Below are positions 34,504 through 42,615 of a stretch of DNA of 64,000 nt, in pieces. The notes under the pieces were generated by a model that saw nothing but the letters and a program-made list of their open reading frames with translations, was not told where the DNA came from and ran no database searches. Position 1 is the first letter of the stretch, and the number at the start of each line of letters is the position of its first letter. The stretch is from [Clostridium] asparagiforme DSM 15981 (lineage in GTDB: Bacteria > Bacillota > Clostridia > Lachnospirales > Lachnospiraceae): positions 2,542,001-2,606,000 of the forward strand of contig CP102272.1 of NCBI GenBank assembly GCA_025149125.1, written 5' to 3'. The position numbers and the translations under genes are program-made.

Positions 34504-35829
34504 ATGGGTTTGGCAACTTTTAAGGGCGGCATCCACCCCTACGAGGGCAAGGAACTGTCAGAGAACAAACCGGTTCAGGTTCTGGAACCTAAGGGCGAGC
34601 TGGTTTATCCCATGTCCCAGCACATCGGGGCCCCGGCGAAGCCTCTGGTCGCAGTAGGAGACCATGTCCTGGCTGGCCAGAAGATCGGAGAAGCGGGCGG
34701 GTTCATCTCCGCCAATGTGATCGCTTCCGTATCCGGTACTGTGAAAAAGATCGAACCGAGGCGCATGGCGAATGGCGCGATGGTACCTTCCATTATCGTG
34801 GAGAACGACGGGGAGTACAAAGGGATCGAGGGTCTTGGGGAAGACCGTGATCCGTCCGGGCTCTCCAAGCAGGAGATCCGCGACATCGTAAAGGAAGCGG
34901 GCATTGTGGGACTGGGCGGCGCGGGCTTCCCGACTCACGTAAAGCTGACTCCCAAGGATGAGAACGCAATCGAGTACATATTGGTGAACGGCGCGGAGTG
35001 CGAGCCTTATCTGACCAGCGATTACCGCATGATGATCGAGGAGCCGGAGAAGATCGTGGGCGGCCTGAAGGTGATCCTTCAGCTGTTTGACAACGCCAAG
35101 GGCGTGATCGGCATCGAGAACAACAAGCCCGAGGCCATCGCAAAGCTGACGGAGATGGTCAAGGACGAGCCGCGCATCACGGTGTGCCCCTTAAAGACCA
35201 AGTACCCCCAGGGCGGTGAGCGTTCCCTGATCTACGCCATCACCGGCCGGAAGGTGAATTCCTCTATGCTGCCCGCCGACGCAGGCTGTATCGTGGACAA
35301 TATCGACACCGTGATCGCCATCTACATGGCGGTCTGTAAGCGCACGCCCCTGATGCGCAAGATCATCACCGTGACCGGGGATGCGGTGACGGATCCCAGA
35401 AACTTCAATGTGAAGCTGGGAACCAACTATCAGGAGCTGATAGAGGCTGCGGGCGGCTTCAAGACCGAGCCGGAGAAGATTTTGTCCGGCGGCCCCATGA
35501 TGGGCCAGGCGCTGTTCGATCTGGACATCCCGGTGAGCAAGACCAGCTCCGCGCTGACCTGCTTTACCAAAGACCAGGTGGCGGCCATGGAGCCGACTCC
35601 CTGTATCCGCTGCGGCAAGTGCGTCAGCGTGTGCCCCAGCAAGATTATTCCGGTTATGATGATGGAAGCCGCGCTGCACAACGACTGCGAAAAGTTCGAA
35701 AAGCTGAACGGCATGGAGTGCATGGAGTGCGGAAGCTGCACCTATGTATGTCCCGCGAAGCGCCCGCTGACGCAGGCCTTTAAGGATATGCGGCGTACCG
35801 TCGCGGCAAACCGCAGGAAGAAAGGGTAG
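34504..35829 (+). CDS. rnfC: Rnf complex subunit C (NADH-binding, Fe-S)
   Basis: The soluble entry subunit of the Rnf ferredoxin:NAD+ oxidoreductase, which couples electron flow to Na+ or H+ export. 441 residues. The N-terminal barrel begins KGGIHPYEGKELS; the flavin/NADH region has GLGGAGFPTHVKL and NGAECEPYLTSD. Two 4Fe-4S motifs lie near the C-terminus: CIRCGKCVSVCP and CMECGSCTYVCP. First gene of the rnfCDGEAB operon. Confidence 0.96.
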   Translation: MGLATFKGGIHPYEGKELSENKPVQVLEPKGELVYPMSQHIGAPAKPLVAVGDHVLAGQKIGEAGGFISANVIASVSGTVKKIEPRRMANGAMVPSIIVENDGEYKGIEGLGEDRDPSGLSKQEIRDIVKEAGIVGLGGAGFPTHVKLTPKDENAIEYILVNGAECEPYLTSDYRMMIEEPEKIVGGLKVILQLFDNAKGVIGIENNKPEAIAKLTEMVKDEPRITVCPLKTKYPQGGERSLIYAITGRKVNSSMLPADAGCIVDNIDTVIAIYMAVCKRTPLMRKIITVTGDAVTDPRNFNVKLGTNYQELIEAAGGFKTEPEKILSGGPMMGQALFDLDIPVSKTSSALTCFTKDQVAAMEPTPCIRCGKCVSVCPSKIIPVMMMEAALHNDCEKFEKLNGMECMECGSCTYVCPAKRPLTQAFKDMRRTVAANRRKKG

Positions 35830-35844
35830 GAGGGGACAACTGTC

Positions 35845-36795
35845 ATGAGTAAATTATTAAACGTATCATCATCCCCGCATGTGAGAAGCAGTGAGACCAC
35901 CCAGAGCATTATGATGGACGTGGCGATCGCCATGATTCCCGCAGCCGCTTTTGGCGTGTTCCACTTCGGCTTCTATGCGTTGCTTGTGTTGCTTGTAACC
36001 GTTGCGGCCTGTGTCCTCAGCGAGTACATATTTGAAAAGTATATGAAGAAGCCCATCACCGTGCGCGACATGAGCGCGGTTGTGACCGGCATGATCCTGG
36101 CGCTCAACATGCCCCCGGAGATTCCGCTGTGGATCCCCGCCCTGGGCGGCGTGTTCGCCATCATCGTGGTGAAGCAGCTCTACGGCGGCCTGGGTCAGAA
36201 CTTTATGAACCCGGCGCTGGCGGCCAGATGTTTCCTGCTCATCTCCTTTGCGGGCAAGATGACGGACTTCACCAGCAAGAAGGGCAGCACCTTCCAGTTC
36301 GACGGCATTTCCAGCGCCACCCCCCTGGCTACCTTAAAGAGCGGCGGCGTGGTGGACGTACCGGCCATGTTTACCGGTAATATCGCCGGAACCATCGGCG
36401 AGGTGTCCGTGATCGCCCTGCTTCTGGGTGCGGCTTATATGCTGGTCAAGAAGGTTATCACCATCCGCATTCCGGCGGCCTACATCATCACCTTTGTAAT
36501 CTTTATCGTGTTGTTTGGCGGACACGGCCTGGACTTCAACTTTATCGCGGCTCACCTGTGCGGCGGCGGCCTGATCTTCGGTGCGTTCTTCATGGCGACC
36601 GACTATGTGACCAGCCCCATCACACCCAGGGGACAGATCGCCTTCGGCGTGCTCCTCGGCGTGCTTACCGGACTGTTCCGTCTTTTCGGCGGTTCCGCGG
36701 AGGGCGTGTCCTACGCTATCATCATCAGCAACATCCTGGTTCCGCTGATTGAGAAGGTAACCCTTCCCAAGGCATTCGGAAAGGAGGGCAAGTAA
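35845..36795 (+). CDS. rnfD: Rnf complex subunit D
   Basis: A 316-residue membrane subunit with about nine to ten spans. The covalent FMN attachment motif SATPLAT is visible (GISSATPLATLKSGG). It starts 15 bases after rnfC with AGGAGGGG-type spacing and is followed two bases later by rnfG. Together with RnfG it carries the flavins of the membrane electron path. Confidence 0.95.
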   Translation: MSKLLNVSSSPHVRSSETTQSIMMDVAIAMIPAAAFGVFHFGFYALLVLLVTVAACVLSEYIFEKYMKKPITVRDMSAVVTGMILALNMPPEIPLWIPALGGVFAIIVVKQLYGGLGQNFMNPALAARCFLLISFAGKMTDFTSKKGSTFQFDGISSATPLATLKSGGVVDVPAMFTGNIAGTIGEVSVIALLLGAAYMLVKKVITIRIPAAYIITFVIFIVLFGGHGLDFNFIAAHLCGGGLIFGAFFMATDYVTSPITPRGQIAFGVLLGVLTGLFRLFGGSAEGVSYAIIISNILVPLIEKVTLPKAFGKEGK

Positions 36796-36796
36796 T

Positions 36797-37411
36797 ATGA
36801 GCAAGTCAGGATTTATGAAAGACGCAGTGATTCTGTTTGCAATCACCCTGATTTCCGGCTTTCTGCTGGGCGGCGTATATCAGCTGACCAAGAAGCCCAT
36901 TGAGATTGCCACCATCAAGGCCAACAACAAGGCCTACAAGGCCGTTTTTAACGAGGCCGAAACCTTTGACCCGGACGACAGCCTGACCGCGGCCGTGGAG
37001 GCCTGCAACACGGCGCTGGCCACCATGAACTACGGAAACGTAGCGGTGGACACGGTGCTGAAGGCCAACGACGCGAACAAAAACCAGCTGGGCTACGTGA
37101 TCGTTTCCCACTCCAACGACAGCTATGGCGGCGAGGTGAAAATCTCCGTGGGTATGAAGGAGGACGGCACCGTCACGGGGATCGAGTTTTTGACCATCAG
37201 CGACACCCCCGGCCTGGGCTTAAAGGCCAAGGAGCCGGATTTCAAGAACCAGTACACCGGCAAGAACGCGGAGGCCCTGACGGTAAAGAAGGGCGGCGGC
37301 GCAGGCGAGACCGAGATCAACGCCATCAGCGGCGCGACCATCACGTCCAGCGCGGTGACCAATGCGGTGAACGCTGCGTTATATTTTGTGCATAACTGTA
37401 TCAATCAGTAG
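36797..37411 (+). CDS. rnfG: Rnf complex subunit G
   Basis: A 204-residue subunit with one N-terminal membrane anchor (AVILFAITLISGFLLGGVY) and an extracytoplasmic FMN-binding domain. The covalent flavin attachment motif is SGATITSSAV, with threonine as the acceptor. GLGLKAKEPDF precedes it. Starts one base after the rnfD stop region. Confidence 0.95.
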   Translation: MSKSGFMKDAVILFAITLISGFLLGGVYQLTKKPIEIATIKANNKAYKAVFNEAETFDPDDSLTAAVEACNTALATMNYGNVAVDTVLKANDANKNQLGYVIVSHSNDSYGGEVKISVGMKEDGTVTGIEFLTISDTPGLGLKAKEPDFKNQYTGKNAEALTVKKGGGAGETEINAISGATITSSAVTNAVNAALYFVHNCINQ

Positions 37412-37422
37412 GAGGTGGGAAA

Positions 37423-38214
37423 ATGAACAAATGTACAGAACGTTTATATAACGGTATTGTGAAAGAAAACCCAACCTTCGTGTTGATGCTCGGCATGTGT
37501 CCGACCCTGGCGGTAACGACCTCCGCAATCAACGGCCTGGGCATGGGACTTTCCACTACCGTGGTTTTACTGTTTTCCAATATGATTATTTCCGCGATGC
37601 GTAAGATCATTCCGGACCGCGTGCGTATTCCGGCTTACATCGTAATCGTGGCGTCCCTGGTTACCATCGTTCAGCTGCTGCTCCAGGCCTATGTGGATTT
37701 CCTGTACGCGGCTCTGGGCATTTACATTCCTTTGATCGTGGTGAACTGTATCATCCTGGGCCGCGCGGAGTCCTACGCGTCCAAGAACGACGCCGTTTCT
37801 TCCACGTTTGACGGAATCGGCATGGGTCTTGGTTTCACCGTGGCCCTGACCTGTATCGGACTGGTCCGCGAGCTTTTAGGCTCCGGCGCCGTGTTCGGCA
37901 AGGTGCTGATCCCCGAGGATTTCCACATCGCCATCTTTGTTCTGGCTCCCGGCGCGTTCTTCGTGCTGGCGATCCTGACGGCGCTTCAGAACAAGTTCAA
38001 AGCGCCGTCCGCAACCAACGGTTCCGTGCCCCAGTCCAAGCTGGCCTGCGGCGGAAACTGCTCCACCTGTACCGGTAGTTCCTGCATGGCAAACCATGAG
38101 ATTCTGGACACCAGAAAGCGTCAGGCGGAGGAAGAGGCTCTGGCCAAGAAGAAAGCGGCCCTGGCCAAGAAAGAAGCGGAACTGAAGGCGGCGACAGCCA
38201 AGAAGGAAGATTAA
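37423..38214 (+). CDS. rnfE: Rnf complex subunit E with cysteine-rich tail
   Basis: A 263-residue membrane subunit with six spans in residues 1 to about 195, homologous to RnfA. It begins NKCTERLYNGIVKENPTFVL and has LGMCPTLAVTTSAING, whose Cys (with one from RnfA) helps hold the membrane-embedded Fe-S centre. Beyond the usual end is a tail: CGGNCSTCTGSSC (four cysteines) and then a Lys/Ala/Glu coiled-coil segment to the C-terminus. The tail is cytoplasmic by topology and may bind metal or join the RnfB side; this is inference. Confidence 0.95.
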   Translation: MNKCTERLYNGIVKENPTFVLMLGMCPTLAVTTSAINGLGMGLSTTVVLLFSNMIISAMRKIIPDRVRIPAYIVIVASLVTIVQLLLQAYVDFLYAALGIYIPLIVVNCIILGRAESYASKNDAVSSTFDGIGMGLGFTVALTCIGLVRELLGSGAVFGKVLIPEDFHIAIFVLAPGAFFVLAILTALQNKFKAPSATNGSVPQSKLACGGNCSTCTGSSCMANHEILDTRKRQAEEEALAKKKAALAKKEAELKAATAKKED

Positions 38215-38227
38215 GGAGGGTGGATAG

Positions 38228-38830
38228 ATGAAAGAATTATTGTTAGTTGCCATTGGATCCGCTCTGGTCAATAACGTGGTTTTAAGCCAGTTCCTGGGGC
38301 TTTGTCCGTTCCTCGGCGTTTCCAAGAAGGTAGAGACCTCGGCAGGTATGGGCGCGGCCGTTATCTTCGTTATCACCATTGCGTCGTTTGTGACCAGCGT
38401 GATTTACAAATTCATCCTGGCCAACGAGCACTTCATCATCAATGGCAAGCCGGTGGATCTGGCGTTTCTTCAGACCATCGTGTTCATCCTGGTGATTGCG
38501 GCTCTGGTTCAGTTTGTAGAGATGTTTCTGAAAAAGTCCATGCCCTCTCTTTACGAGGCGCTGGGCGTGTACCTGCCCCTGATTACCACCAACTGCGCGG
38601 TGCTGGGCGTGGCTCTGACCAACGTACAGAAGGGCTACGACATTCTGACGAGTGTTGTGAACGGCGTGGGTATCTCCGTGGGCTTCACCATTGCGATTAT
38701 CATGCTGGCCGGCATCCGCGAGAAGATCGAGCACAACGACGTGCCGTACTCATTCCAGGGTTCTCCCATCGTTCTGATCACCTCGGGACTTATGGCAATC
38801 GCATTTTTCGGATTTTCCGGATTAATTTAG
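38228..38830 (+). CDS. rnfA: Rnf complex subunit A
   Basis: A 200-residue six-span subunit, MKELLLVAIGSALVNNVVLS, with the conserved FLGLCPFLGVSKK cysteine that pairs with that of RnfE at the membrane Fe-S site. TTNCAVLGVAL in the second half is the symmetric motif. It sits between rnfE and rnfB, each with its own AGGAGG-like ribosome-binding site. Confidence 0.95.
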   Translation: MKELLLVAIGSALVNNVVLSQFLGLCPFLGVSKKVETSAGMGAAVIFVITIASFVTSVIYKFILANEHFIINGKPVDLAFLQTIVFILVIAALVQFVEMFLKKSMPSLYEALGVYLPLITTNCAVLGVALTNVQKGYDILTSVVNGVGISVGFTIAIIMLAGIREKIEHNDVPYSFQGSPIVLITSGLMAIAFFGFSGLI

Positions 38831-38846
38831 AAGGAGGAGAAGGAAA

Positions 38847-39635
38847 ATGGTTACAGGCATTATTTTAGCGGCAGCGGTCGTCGGTATTCTGGGCATTCTG
38901 ATCGGAATATTCTTAGGCGTTGCCAGCGAGAAGTTTAAAGTGGAAGTGGATGAGAGAGAGATTCTGGTCCGCAACGAGCTGCCCGGCAACAACTGCGGCG
39001 GCTGCGGATACGCGGGCTGTGACGCCCTGGCCAAGGCCATCGCGGCGGGCCAGGCCGACGTGGGCGCATGTCCGGTGGGCGGCGCTTCCGCGGCGGAGAA
39101 GATCGGCGCCATCATGGGCGTTGCCGGCGGAGCCGCCGACAAGAAGGTGGCCTTCGTCAAGTGCTCCGGCACCTGCGACAAGACCAAGGTGCAGTACAAC
39201 TACTACGGCGTGGACGACTGCCAGAAGGTTTCCGTGGTACCGGGAGCCGGAGAGAAGGCCTGCGCTTACGGATGTATGGGCTACGGCTCCTGCGTAAAGG
39301 CCTGCGCCTTTGACGCCATCCACGTGGTGGACGGCGTGGCCGTGGTGGATAAGGAAAAATGTGTTGCCTGCGGCAAGTGCGTGGCTTCCTGCCCCAACCA
39401 CCTGATCGAGCTGGTGCCCTACAAGGCCGAGCACCTGGTGCGCTGCAACTCCCACGACAAGGGCAAGGACGTGAAGGCGGCCTGCGCGGCCGGCTGTATC
39501 GGCTGTACCCTCTGCACCAAGCAGTGCGAGTTCGACGCCATCCATATGGAGAACAACCTGGCTGTGATTGATTATGAGAAGTGCACCAACTGTGGAAAGT
39601 GCGCGGTGAAGTGTCCGGCGAAGGTGATTTTGTAA
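38847..39635 (+). CDS. rnfB: Rnf complex subunit B (polyferredoxin)
   Basis: The ferredoxin-facing subunit, 262 residues. An N-terminal membrane anchor is followed by the four-cysteine motif NNCGGCGYAGCDALAKAI plus ACPVGG. Further Fe-S motifs follow: CAYGCMGYGSCVKACAF, CVACGKCVASCP, CAAGCIGCTLCTKQCEF and CTNCGKCAVKCP, so it holds more clusters than the proteobacterial protein, as usual in Clostridia. Last gene of the operon; a strong terminator follows. Confidence 0.96.
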   Translation: MVTGIILAAAVVGILGILIGIFLGVASEKFKVEVDEREILVRNELPGNNCGGCGYAGCDALAKAIAAGQADVGACPVGGASAAEKIGAIMGVAGGAADKKVAFVKCSGTCDKTKVQYNYYGVDDCQKVSVVPGAGEKACAYGCMGYGSCVKACAFDAIHVVDGVAVVDKEKCVACGKCVASCPNHLIELVPYKAEHLVRCNSHDKGKDVKAACAAGCIGCTLCTKQCEFDAIHMENNLAVIDYEKCTNCGKCAVKCPAKVIL

Positions 39636-39696
39636 GTGCGGAATTTTAGAGATAGCGATGGCATTTTTTAAGGTTATTTCTGAATGAGAAAAATGA

Positions 39697-39745
39697 AGAT
39701 GCTGCCTGATCGGGAGTTTGACGATTAGGCAGCATCTTTAATTTT
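39697..39745 (+). terminator. Intrinsic terminator of the rnf operon
   Basis: AAGATGCTGCCTGATCG pairs with CGATTAGGCAGCATCTT (one G-T pair) around an 8-9-base loop, followed by TTTAATTTT. Confidence 0.85.
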
Positions 39746-39755
39746 AAATCGGAAG

Positions 39756-39772
39756 TGTTTCGTTTGAGAACA
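39756..39772. promoter_or_regulatory. 17-bp TGTTTY-N5-RRAACA site, esterase promoter copy 1
   Basis: TGTTTCGTTTGAGAACA. It fits the shared pattern of six sites flanking the PrpR-like regulator locus, and lies about 80 bases upstream of the esterase -35. Confidence 0.6.
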
Positions 39773-39815
39773 ATAATAAGGAGCTGGGTTTCGAATCAGA
39801 AGAAATAATCAAAAG

Positions 39816-39832
39816 TGTTTTGACATGAAACG
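39816..39832. promoter_or_regulatory. 17-bp site, esterase promoter copy 2
   Basis: TGTTTTGACATGAAACG, 60 bp after copy 1 and 20 bp ahead of the -35. The position suits activation. Confidence 0.6.
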
Positions 39833-39851
39833 AAAATGAGACATCACTCGA

Positions 39852-39880
39852 TTGCTTTCCCCTCAAAATCCCTATAAAAT
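39852..39880 (+). promoter_or_regulatory. Promoter of the esterase pair
   Basis: TTGCTT and TAAAAT with a 17-base spacer, 32 bases before the esterase start. The poor -35 suits an activator-dependent promoter. Confidence 0.5.
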
Positions 39881-39911
39881 AGTAAATATTTCAGATGGGA
39901 GGTATTTGATT

Positions 39912-40898
39912 ATGTATGTTCCGCCAACCGTAAAACCTTTGTGTCCGCCGGAGGAAAAGCCGCGGTTTGAAGATGTGGCCTATGCGGCAGTTAAGCTGGA
40001 TAACGGGCAGGATTATACCCTGAGACTTGACATTTACCAGTCTGCCGGGCAGGATAAGCCGGGCCCCTGTATCATCTATATTTTTGGCGGCGGCTTTATG
40101 TGGGGAGAGTACAAGCAGGTTACCCAGAAGGCGGTTTACTGTCGTGACCTGGTCCGACTGACCAGGGAGGGCTACACCGTGGTTTGCCCGGACTACCGGC
40201 TGGTGAGCCAGTCCATTTTTCCGGCGTGTATCAACGACGTCAAGGGCGTGGTGCGCTTTCTGAAGGCAAATGGGGAGAAGTATCACATTGACCCTGATCG
40301 AATCGGCGCTCTGGGCAACTCGGCCGGGGGCTGCCTGGCGGCAATGCTGGCATTTAGCTCGAAATGTGAGGAGCTGGAGGGGGATGTGGGCGGCAACCTG
40401 GAGTATGACAGCTCCATCAAGGCGGCGGCGATCTTTTACGCCCCCGCGGACCTCTGCCAGAGCATCCGAACCAGCGCCGCGGCTCTGTCCGGCCCGCCCA
40501 AGGATCTGACCGGGACGGAGATTGAAAATGTGGGCAATGACAAGGCGAATATTATCCCGGCGTTGATTGTGGGCTATACCGGCCCGGGAAGGAGCCTTCT
40601 CACGCTGAACCAGGTGCTGGAGAGCAACGATCCCAGCCATCCGGACTGGCATTTTATCGAGTTGACAAAGCTGTGCAGCCCGATCACCCATGTGAGCGCG
40701 GACTGCCCGCCGGTGGTTATTTTCCAGGGCGCGCGGGACCCCATTGTGGACCCGGAGCAGAGCGAGCTTTTGTACCATGCGCTGGCAAGGGCAGGGGCGG
40801 ACGCCACCTTTGTGGCCTATTCCGGCGGTGGACACGGCCCGTCCCTTGGGGAGGAAATCGACCAGTTCGCATACAGTTTCCTGAAAAACAGACTGTGA
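39912..40898 (+). CDS. Alpha/beta-hydrolase esterase (acetyl-esterase/BD-FAE-like)
   Basis: A 328-residue cytoplasmic hydrolase. The oxyanion loop is IFGGGFMWG, the nucleophile is in GNSAGG near residue 137, the acid is in GARDPIVDP and the histidine in GGGHGP. This resembles carbohydrate esterases and bifunctional feruloyl/acetyl-xylan esterases that remove acyl groups from sugars. The frame is open from 39852, but the ATG at 39912 has GGGAGG nine bases upstream. No signal peptide, so the substrate is imported. It pairs with a second esterase 16 bases downstream. Confidence 0.85.
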   Translation: MYVPPTVKPLCPPEEKPRFEDVAYAAVKLDNGQDYTLRLDIYQSAGQDKPGPCIIYIFGGGFMWGEYKQVTQKAVYCRDLVRLTREGYTVVCPDYRLVSQSIFPACINDVKGVVRFLKANGEKYHIDPDRIGALGNSAGGCLAAMLAFSSKCEELEGDVGGNLEYDSSIKAAAIFYAPADLCQSIRTSAAALSGPPKDLTGTEIENVGNDKANIIPALIVGYTGPGRSLLTLNQVLESNDPSHPDWHFIELTKLCSPITHVSADCPPVVIFQGARDPIVDPEQSELLYHALARAGADATFVAYSGGGHGPSLGEEIDQFAYSFLKNRL

Positions 40899-40914
40899 TC
40901 GGAGGGCTTGATAC

Positions 40915-42615
40915 GTGAGCGATGGGAACGGATTTTACATGTATGTCTCCACAAGGGCCTGCTATGATCCGGCCAAGACCATTTTCGTCTTTGCGCCCGG
41001 TGAGGAGGCGGGGGAGCTAGCTTTAGCGGAGCGGTTCGCCGTCCGGTCGGGCTGGCAGGCGCTGGCCGAGTACGACGGGGCGGTGCTGATCCTTCCGCTG
41101 GCCCCGGCGGGATGGAAGACAGAGCCGGTCTCTCTACCGGGACGGATTTATGAACGGATTCGGGGCGGAGTGGAGAGCCGTAACGGAAAGAGCCTGTTCG
41201 GGCGGGGCGGGAAGATCTGGTGCTGGGAGACGATGATTTACCTGGCCGGATACGGCGACGGAGCGGTGTTTGCCGGAAACTGCCTGGTGGCGGAGCCGGG
41301 GCGTTTTGCGGCCGCGGCTCTGATCGGGGGCGCGCCGGAGGATTATTCGGCCGGGAAGAAACCGTCCGGTCATTGGATGGTACCGGATGTGAGCGATGAT
41401 TATGTGGTGCGAAACGATCAGATTCCCTGCAGCCTTTGGCTGATTGGAGCGCAGAAGGAGGAGGCCGGACGGGCCTTGGATTACTTCGGGGCGTCGGGCG
41501 GTCTTGGACGGGAGCCAAAGCAGATTTCCATGGGGACGTTCACGGCGGTCTGCTATGAAAATGAGGCCAACCCGGCTCAGCGGCTGATGGTTTCGGACGC
41601 GGCGGAGATATCCGGTATGTCCTTGGCCCACGCCATTCTGGACGCGTATTTTGACCGCACCGTCCGTTGGAAAACCGGGCCGGACGGGACGCTGGCCCTT
41701 CATCTGGGGCGGACGGATTTTTACCAGTCTAACCGGTTTATCCACCGCTCTGTGACGGTGGGGTGCCTGGAGTATTCCTACTCGGTGCATTTGCCCGAGG
41801 GGTGTTCCGCGGAGGATGTGAGAGGATTGCCGCTGTTGTTCAGCGTTCACGGAAGGGGAGAGCCTGCCTGGCTCTTTGCCGAAAAGAATGGCTGGGACTT
41901 GCTGGCGGATGAGACCCGGGCCTTTGTTCTGGTCTGCCCGGATTCTCCGGGGAATATCTGGCAGCTGGAGCGGGACGGGCTGGCCTTTGAAGTGATGATT
42001 ACGCAGATTTGCGGGGATTACGGGCTGGACCGCACCAGGGTATATCTGACTGGGTTTTCCAACGGCGGCGCAATCACCCGGGAGGTTGGGACTACATGGC
42101 CGGAATTGTTCGCGGCCATCGCACCGTTTAACGCGCCCGTGAATGCGCCGGGGCTGGTGGCGGAGGAGGTTGTGAACCCGGGGTTTCTGTCGTCCGGGTA
42201 TGAGCTGCCCTGCTGGGTATGCGTTGGGGACAGGGATCCCGCCGCAGGGACGGATGTGGACGGGCAGTTGGAGGTGATGCTGGCGGCGAATCGTTGGATG
42301 GGTAGTTCTGAGGAGGGGGACGCCGTTTGCGGTGAGGCTTGTTCCGAAGAGGGCCCCGTCCGCCCCACCCGCTTCCCTCCGGATGAAATCCGCACCGGCG
42401 AAAACTACTACACTGCCTCCCGGGGCTACCTCCAGGGAGACCGGTTTAGAACCTTCGTCTACCACGGCCTGGACGGGCTGCCCCGGGTGGCGTTCACCGT
42501 GATGAAGAACATGCCCCACGGGGCCATCCGCGAGCAGAGCCGGGCCGCCTGGGAGTTCCTGCGGCATTTCCGCCGCCCTGAGGGGAGCAGGCAGGTGGAA
42601 TATCTGCCGGATTAG
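40915..42615 (+). CDS. Two-domain alpha/beta-hydrolase, N-terminal half inactive
   Basis: A 566-residue protein of two hydrolase-like halves. The C-terminal half (from about residue 270) resembles PHB-depolymerase/LpqC-type esterases: FSVHGRGEP, the nucleophile in GFSNGG, an acid in VGDRDPAAG and a histidine in NMPHG. The N-terminal half has a similar order (FVFAPGEEAG, then AGYGDGAVFAG) but Asp replaces the catalytic Ser, so it is probably a binding or scaffolding domain. The GTG start has GGAGGG eight bases upstream. There is no signal peptide. It overlaps the end of the convergent regulator gene by four bases. Confidence 0.75.
   Translation: MSDGNGFYMYVSTRACYDPAKTIFVFAPGEEAGELALAERFAVRSGWQALAEYDGAVLILPLAPAGWKTEPVSLPGRIYERIRGGVESRNGKSLFGRGGKIWCWETMIYLAGYGDGAVFAGNCLVAEPGRFAAAALIGGAPEDYSAGKKPSGHWMVPDVSDDYVVRNDQIPCSLWLIGAQKEEAGRALDYFGASGGLGREPKQISMGTFTAVCYENEANPAQRLMVSDAAEISGMSLAHAILDAYFDRTVRWKTGPDGTLALHLGRTDFYQSNRFIHRSVTVGCLEYSYSVHLPEGCSAEDVRGLPLLFSVHGRGEPAWLFAEKNGWDLLADETRAFVLVCPDSPGNIWQLERDGLAFEVMITQICGDYGLDRTRVYLTGFSNGGAITREVGTTWPELFAAIAPFNAPVNAPGLVAEEVVNPGFLSSGYELPCWVCVGDRDPAAGTDVDGQLEVMLAANRWMGSSEEGDAVCGEACSEEGPVRPTRFPPDEIRTGENYYTASRGYLQGDRFRTFVYHGLDGLPRVAFTVMKNMPHGAIREQSRAAWEFLRHFRRPEGSRQVEYLPD

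Noticed and set aside
34338..34523. Open frame starting near the rnf -10 and overlapping rnfC
   Set aside because: It starts at or before the expected transcription start, has no ribosome-binding site, and is explained by the palindromic element in the leader.
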